Shown: one piece after another, positions 59,616 to 64,000 of the stretch | Position numbering within the stretch: the stretch's first letter is position 1 | How the letters are laid out: every line of letters starts with the position of its first letter | Source: RDXT01 sp033762375 | GTDB taxonomy: Bacteria; Bacteroidota; Bacteroidia; J057 | Assembly: GCA_033762375.1 (NCBI GenBank) | Contig: JANRLQ010000091.1 | Location: 4,903 to 68,902 of the forward strand | Length of the DNA stretch: 64,000 bases | Direction: 5' to 3' | Notes under the pieces: generated by a model | Databases searched by the model: none | What the model saw: the letters and a program-made list of their open reading frames with translations, nothing else | Told to the model about the DNA's origin: nothing | Program-made: the position numbers and the translations under genes

Positions 59616-60775
59616 GACACCGGCAAGTTAATCATTTGTCCATTGGGCACGACCTCCCGGAAGGTGCGGATCATCTGGCTGGCGACAGTCTCCCAGCGGT
59701 ACTGCTTTTCCACGAGGGTTCGCCCTTGTACCTGACGTGTGCGGAGTATATCATCCGGCGTTTGGATAGCAGCGCGTATGGCAGCCTCCAGTGCATCTGT
59801 ATCTCCCGGCGGGATCAGCCAGCCCGTCTCCGGTGTGATCAGCTCCCGTACGGCCCCTACATCTGTCGCCACAACCGCACATCCGCAGGCCATGGCCTCC
59901 AGGATCACGGTCGGCATCCCCTCAGCGTAGCTGGGACTGACCAATATATCAGCCGCCCGCAATACCTGCTGGATATATGCCGTGTCACGGATCAGTCCAT
60001 GATACCGCACCGCGTCAGCCTGGAGCCGTACCTCCGGAGGCACATCGCCGATGATATCTATCTGGAAGGGAACTCCCGCAGCCTGAAGGCGGATCAGCAC
60101 CTGCTGGAGCTCAGGCAGACCCTTTCGCCGCTCATATCGCCCGATGAATACCAGCCGGCGGGGCTGGTGCGGCGCACGCATCGAGGTCTCAGGTATGAGC
60201 CAGTCCGATGAAACACCGATCGGCAGGACCCGGATCCGGTCTTCGGTGACACCCCGCTCCCGGAGGATGTCGGTGAGCTTGCCGCCGAGCGACTGCAGAT
60301 AGGAGGCCCTCCGGAGCAGCGTATCCGCCGGGATCCGGAGCAGGCGCTGGATCAGGCGCTCGCGCCGGTTAGCGGCGTACTGGTACATCTCCAGGCCGTG
60401 GAGGTTGACCCAGAGCGGGGGGGAGTCGGCAGGTCTGGTATCTGCTGCCCAGGCCCATCCCGTAAATCCTTGTGCGTAGATCAGGTCTGCATCTGCATCC
60501 TGCCGCCTGACTGCTGCCGCCAGCGATTTGGCATACAGCCAGTTGGCGTAGATATAGTGTCCCGGAATCCGCATGGGAGCCGGAAATGGGATAGCTGTCT
60601 CCCGGAAGCCGTGTCCCGTCTCTGCCAGCACCGGCCCTTGCAGGTCTGTGTGCGGGTGATACAAGGACACCTCCACCCCAGCCTGGAGCAGGTATTGGCA
60701 CATCAGGGCCGTATGGCGCTGGATGCCCCCTACCGCATGGGGATATACACCGTCAGCGAGCAGGACTATTTTCAT
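59612..60775 (-). CDS. Glycosyltransferase family 4 (GT-B, PimB/capM-like)
   Basis: 387 residues. MKIVLLADGVYPHAVGGIQRHTALMCQYLLQAG is the classic opening. The donor domain has RRLVFIGRYERRKGLPELQQVLIRL, DIIGDVPP and the donor motif SPSYAEGMPTVILEAMACGCAVVATDVGAVRELITPETGWLIPPGDTDAL with both conserved Glu residues. It shares 4-base overlaps with its neighbours on both sides, part of an unbroken coupled series from 55540. Confidence 0.93.
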   Translation of the reverse strand: MKIVLLADGVYPHAVGGIQRHTALMCQYLLQAGVEVSLYHPHTDLQGPVLAETGHGFRETAIPFPAPMRIPGHYIYANWLYAKSLAAAVRRQDADADLIYAQGFTGWAWAADTRPADSPPLWVNLHGLEMYQYAANRRERLIQRLLRIPADTLLRRASYLQSLGGKLTDILRERGVTEDRIRVLPIGVSSDWLIPETSMRAPHQPRRLVFIGRYERRKGLPELQQVLIRLQAAGVPFQIDIIGDVPPEVRLQADAVRYHGLIRDTAYIQQVLRAADILVSPSYAEGMPTVILEAMACGCAVVATDVGAVRELITPETGWLIPPGDTDALEAAIRAAIQTPDDILRTRQVQGRTLVEKQYRWETVASQMIRTFREVVPNGQMINLPVS

Positions 60776-61014
60776 GCAGGTTTCCGGATCACAAAATTAA
60801 ATCCCTGTGACTGTCGGAGGCACTCAAGGGTAAAATACTGTTGTGCCAACGTGCGCGCCTCCGATGGCAGTATCCGCCGCCGCCAGCGCAGGTTGAGATA
60901 AGCAGCCTGTGATTTTAGCCAGAATATCCCGCGCATCATCCCGGCCAGCAGGGGATTGAGCCATTTCACTATCTTTAGATGCCTCAATACTGGGAGGGTA
61001 GTTGAAGTAGCCAT
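60772..61014 (-). CDS. Small hypothetical protein at the edge of the low-GC block (possible remnant)
   Basis: 80 residues from ATG 61014, ending FNFVIRKPA; its stop overlaps the next start as ATGA. I do not recognise it. About 50 codons at its 3' end are GC-rich like the cluster, while the 5' part is AT-richer like the wecB block, so it may be the 3' end of a gene broken by replacement. A genuine small gene remains possible because of the translational overlap. Confidence 0.4.
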   Translation of the reverse strand: MATSTTLPVLRHLKIVKWLNPLLAGMMRGIFWLKSQAAYLNLRWRRRILPSEARTLAQQYFTLECLRQSQGFNFVIRKPA

Positions 61015-61094
61015 AGTCCTGGGAGATGTGAAAAGGAAGTACATTTAAACAAATGAAGAAATAAAAGCAAGTCCTCTCATGAAGCCTACAGCAC

Positions 61095-62234
61095 TTACGA
61101 GAGGCCATCCAATAGTTGCTGGTACATAGGGTCAAAAACTTCTTTAGAAAAATGTTGCAGTGCCTGCTGATGAAGATACATTTTCCGAGCTTCGGTGAGT
61201 TGTTGCCACGGATGGCTGATAAGCTCATCCTGCCATACATAGCCCCATTGCTGCTCCTTTGTCATTTGCGAATAGTCTCCCAGGTGCGGTGAGATGATAA
61301 TTTCAAGACCAGCAGCTAGGTACTCTGCAAATTTAGTAGGGGAGGCTACTTGGTTAGTCACCGACTGCTCCCGTATCATGAGACCATAGTCACACATAGA
61401 GAGAATATTGTAGACCTGATCGTGTTTTACCCACAAAGCTGACACCCGGTTAGGATAGGCACGGTACACGCTGAGGTTGTTCAGGTCAACTTGTGCTAGA
61501 AGCAGCAGATGGATATGGTCGTGGTTGCTGATCAGACGAAACGCTATCTGATCAAGTATTTCCAGGGACTGCCATCCCGCTTGTGAGCCACTATATACAA
61601 AAATAATATCCTCTGCACTTAACCCATGCTGATTTTTGAGTTGACGTCGCACTTCTTCACTCGGAAGGGGAGGCATAAAAGCCTTACTAAGTGAGCAAGG
61701 AACCTGAATATGGTCTTGCCCAACATAGCTGTAGGTCTCCTGCCAATATTGGATAAGATGCTGTGAGACCGCGAGCCGGTAGTCTGCTGTTTGGATAGCC
61801 TGTTTTTCAAGGTCAGATATTTCTTGTATCAGGCGCGGATGCTGTACTACCTGGTACTCTGTCCACTCCGCATGGTAGGCACCTCTGGCATCAAAGCCAA
61901 CTTTTTGTACGAGGCCAAGTCGTCGAAGTATTAGGCCCAGATTGGTAGCGATAACACCTCTGCACAACATAGCACGTGAACCTGATAAGATTACGGCTGT
62001 CAAGAGAAGAGGTAAATTAAATCGCCAGTTTTGGAGACCCGGAAACATTGGCAGTACCCAGGCATCAGGATCATCAGACAGGATTTTTTTGCGTTGAGAT
62101 ATAAAATCTCTTCCCGAAATAAAAATGACTACCTGTATTTTTACAGATGCAATATGCCTAAGCCGTTTGGCTACATCAAGCACCTGACTGGAAAGCACGC
62201 CCGAGTAAGCATCACCTATGGTAAGGTACATCAT
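61095..62234 (-). CDS. Glycosyltransferase in the low-GC block
   Basis: 379 residues from ATG 62234, which overlaps the wecB stop as ATGA. N-terminus MMYLTIGDAYSGVLSSQVLDVAKRLRHIA and donor-domain parts VGFDARGAYHAEWTEYQ, IFVYSGSQAGWQSLEILDQIAFRL and SPTKFAEYLAAGLEIIISPHLGDY match a GT-B (family 4-like) enzyme. Base composition is about 42-48% GC against about 60% in the adjoining glycosyltransferases, which suggests horizontal acquisition together with wecB. Confidence 0.8.
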   Translation of the reverse strand: MMYLTIGDAYSGVLSSQVLDVAKRLRHIASVKIQVVIFISGRDFISQRKKILSDDPDAWVLPMFPGLQNWRFNLPLLLTAVILSGSRAMLCRGVIATNLGLILRRLGLVQKVGFDARGAYHAEWTEYQVVQHPRLIQEISDLEKQAIQTADYRLAVSQHLIQYWQETYSYVGQDHIQVPCSLSKAFMPPLPSEEVRRQLKNQHGLSAEDIIFVYSGSQAGWQSLEILDQIAFRLISNHDHIHLLLLAQVDLNNLSVYRAYPNRVSALWVKHDQVYNILSMCDYGLMIREQSVTNQVASPTKFAEYLAAGLEIIISPHLGDYSQMTKEQQWGYVWQDELISHPWQQLTEARKMYLHQQALQHFSKEVFDPMYQQLLDGLS

Positions 62235-63337
62235 AACTTTGAGAATAACTGGAACAAAACTTCCGAAATACGGACTGTAGCGGCTCCATCCCATAATGGA
62301 GGAATTACACTTTTTTTGAAATCACCAGCTTCAATCTGATCAATAAGCGCGGCTATCTCTGTGAGATCAGTCGGTGCCAGTACATTGGAGCCAAGTGTGA
62401 CTGTAACCGGTCTTTCTGTACTGGGCCTGAGAGTGATACAGGGAATTTGTCGGAATGTGGTCTCCTCCTGTACGCCACCACTATCCGTGATTACATATCG
62501 GGCGGATGCTGTTAGTTTCTGAAATGAGAAATAATCAAGCGGATCCGTAAATATTACGTCCGGGATTGCCTCAAATTCTGACTGAAGGCCGAATCTGATC
62601 AGGTTATTTCGGGTGCGTGGATGAATAGGAAATACCAGCGGGCGTGTTGTTGTTATCTTCTTGATAACCTGTACAAGCCATTTCAAGCCATCCTGATAAT
62701 CTACAGTGGCTGGACGATGCATGGTCATCAATGCGAAATCACCTCCACGGAGTTTGAGCGAAGTCAGAATAGTTGATGCCTGAATAGCGTCTTCAAAAGC
62801 TACCAGCGTATCAATCATGGTATTTCCCACAAAAAATACTTGATCAGACGGCTTCCCCATCTTGTGAAGGTTGTCCAGTCCGCTTTGCTCCGTTACAAAG
62901 CAGTAGTCTGCAATATCATCAGCAACTATCCGGTTGATCTCTTCAGGCATCGTCCTGTCAGAGCTACGTAAGCCACTTTCGATATGTGCCACTGGTATGC
63001 CTAACTTATTGGCGCAGATCGCTGCGGCCAGCGTTGAAGTGACGTCACCTACGACCAGCACCATGTCAGCCTTGTAGACATTGCACAATATATTTTCCAA
63101 GCCCAGAATTATCTGGGAGATTTGAGCATTGGCTGAACCACCTTCTATATTGAGAAAGAAGTCAGGCATCATGTTAAATTGCTCAAAGAAGACTCTAGCC
63201 ATTTTATCATCGTGGTGCTGGCCTGTGTGCAGCAGTCTGTGCGTAAGGCCCAGGTCGGCTCTGTCGAGTAGCCTGGCAAACTGCGTTACTTTGATAAAAT
63301 TAGGCCGTGTGCCCACTACGGTAAGAAGTTTTTTCAT
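62231..63337 (-). CDS. wecB: UDP-N-acetylglucosamine 2-epimerase (non-hydrolysing)
   Basis: 368 residues, full length. MKKLLTVVGTRPNFIKVTQ (1-19), HTGQHHDDKMARVFF, VVGDVTSTLAAAICANKLGIPVAHIESGLRSSDRTMPEEINRIVAD and TDSGGVQEETTFRQIPCITLRPSTERP are all signature segments. It makes UDP-ManNAc from UDP-GlcNAc for the polysaccharide. Markedly lower GC than the flanking genes. Its start overlaps the stop of the fragment upstream as ATGA. Confidence 0.93.
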   Translation of the reverse strand: MKKLLTVVGTRPNFIKVTQFARLLDRADLGLTHRLLHTGQHHDDKMARVFFEQFNMMPDFFLNIEGGSANAQISQIILGLENILCNVYKADMVLVVGDVTSTLAAAICANKLGIPVAHIESGLRSSDRTMPEEINRIVADDIADYCFVTEQSGLDNLHKMGKPSDQVFFVGNTMIDTLVAFEDAIQASTILTSLKLRGGDFALMTMHRPATVDYQDGLKWLVQVIKKITTTRPLVFPIHPRTRNNLIRFGLQSEFEAIPDVIFTDPLDYFSFQKLTASARYVITDSGGVQEETTFRQIPCITLRPSTERPVTVTLGSNVLAPTDLTEIAALIDQIEAGDFKKSVIPPLWDGAATVRISEVLFQLFSKL

Positions 63338-63609
63338 GCGATTTTATGTCTGGATTGTAAGATAAACTCAGGTTGAAAAATTACTAACGGGTGTCCGTCT
63401 GGTGCCCGCCGGGCCACCGCCTGTGCTTCCCACTCCACCAAAAAATGATACCGACGCTGCCAGTACCCCAGTGAAGCCGGATCGCGCTCGTCATATCCCA
63501 GTACCCACACAGGGCGGGTGAACCGCAGGATTTGTTTATAACCTGCGTTTTCAGCGTGGTGACTGAAGTAGGTGCGGATCGCTATCGAGCGGGGGATGGT
63601 ATCAGGCAT
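63334..63609 (-). pseudogene. Truncated glycosyltransferase-like 5' fragment
   Basis: 91 residues from ATG 63609 (a second ATG at 63621 is possible). IAIRTYFSHHAENAGYKQILRF and WQRRYHFLVEWEAQAVARR look like the opening of a GT-B enzyme, but the frame stops after only 91 codons. GC falls sharply at about 63390, so the last 20 residues or so appear to come from the low-GC block. It is best read as the front end of a gene replaced by wecB and its neighbour, though the ATGA overlap means it may still be translated. Confidence 0.45.
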
Positions 63610-63919
63610 AAGCTCGTTCATTCACAATGTATTGTTCCCACCAGAGGGCAAGGCCAAGGATACGCCAGATCGCCATACCGCCAGCGTGACGGAGAAAGTG
63701 ATCAAGCTGTGCCGGGTCAAATATATCACACACTTCATTAAACCGAAGAATCTTCTGTCGTGCAACATCGCCCAGTTTGCTTAGCGTCCACTCGTTGATC
63801 GGGGACGAAAACCCAACTTTGTTCCGGTAAATGATCTTATACCCTGCGGGTAGCTTATAAATATACCCAAAACTAAGTATATTGGGAATAAAAGGATGTG
63901 CCCCCCACTGTCCTAAAGT
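63602..63919 (-). pseudogene. Asparagine-synthase-like 3' fragment, cut at the right
   Basis: In this frame the coding reads HPFIPNILSFGYIYKLPAG then YKIIYRNKVGFSSPINEW, followed by about 70 residues ending WWEQYIVNERAYA and TGA at 63602-63604. The K-x-GF-x-xP-x-x-EW pattern matches the C-terminal end of asparagine synthetases. An in-frame TAA at 63920-63922 stops the frame upstream, next to sequence that encodes a transposase-like C-terminus. So the gene is probably truncated by an insertion sequence at about 63890-63915; only its 3' end remains in the window. Confidence 0.55.
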
Positions 63920-64000
63920 TTAAGGTCAGCAGGGATTTGAGTTCATCCTGGTAGAGGTGCAGACTGTTGAGGAAGTTCACGATTTCGTTTCTGAACTGCT
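63873..64000 (-). mobile_element. C-terminal end of an IS630-like transposase, running off the window
   Basis: The minus-strand frame reads FRNEIVNFLNSLHLYQDELK then SLLTLNFRTV before a stop (TAG at 63873-63875). This F-x-x-x-I-x-x-F-L-x-x-L-x-x-Y-x-x-x-L-x-S-L-L-x-x-NF pattern resembles the C-terminus of IS630-family DDE transposases. The last residues (GGTSFYSQYT) come from the host gene, which places the IS end near 63900-63915. The family label is from memory and the rest of the element lies outside. Confidence 0.5.

Overview
The window is a high-GC (roughly 55-60%) chromosomal segment of a Bacteroidota bacterium. Evidence: two SusC/SusD pairs, type IX secretion C-terminal domains on two secreted proteins, a SusC/D-linked membrane sensor with a Y_Y_Y domain, and promoters of the Bacteroidota form TTG-N17-20-TAnnTTTG instead of -35/-10 boxes with Shine-Dalgarno sites. 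A Saprospiria- or Chitinophagia-like member fits best, but the sequence alone does not fix the genus. No rRNA, tRNA or CRISPR array was seen.

Region 1 (1-7.2 kb): a small methyltransferase, then on the minus strand the leucine operon leuA-leuC-(DUF1080 lipoprotein)-leuD-leuB, followed by a separately promoted 58-residue basic protein with its own terminator. Ahead of leuA lies an unlisted 22-codon leader peptide carrying six leucines, four of them CTA codons, folded over strong RNA hairpins: a candidate leucine attenuator. Region 2 (6.6-15 kb): a membrane protein, an ATP-grasp-like protein, an ABC exporter, two divergent lytic-transglycosylase paralogues, a DUF-type protein and an RmlD-like reductase.

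Region 3 (15-40 kb): two carbohydrate-uptake loci in series. The first has a membrane-tethered propeller/Y_Y_Y/LuxR-type regulator, a GH144-like beta-1,2-glucanase with a sorting domain, a protein with five tandem binding-like modules and a sorting domain, then SusC and SusD. The second starts with a LacI regulator whose palindromic site and two half-sites sit before a second SusC/SusD pair with codon use typical of very high expression, followed by two FG-GAP/ASPIC-UnbV surface proteins. Regulators, surface binding, cleavage and outer-membrane import are thus all present.

Region 4 (40-50 kb): housekeeping genes (ispH, cmk, queD, an Hsp70-like protein, a lipid kinase) surround a small accessory patch: a heptad-repeat PD-(D/E)XK protein, a TIR-like (CAP12 type) protein with an unrecognised C-terminal domain, and an ATP-grasp protein. 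Region 5 (50-64 kb): a minus-strand surface polysaccharide cluster: galE, a GDP-mannose 3,5-epimerase-like enzyme, an asparagine synthase, several glycosyltransferases, a WcaF-like acetyltransferase, an O-antigen ligase/polymerase, and a low-GC block with wecB and a glycosyltransferase. The block is bordered by broken or short reading frames. At the right edge an asparagine-synthase-like gene is cut off next to the C-terminal end of an IS630-like transposase.
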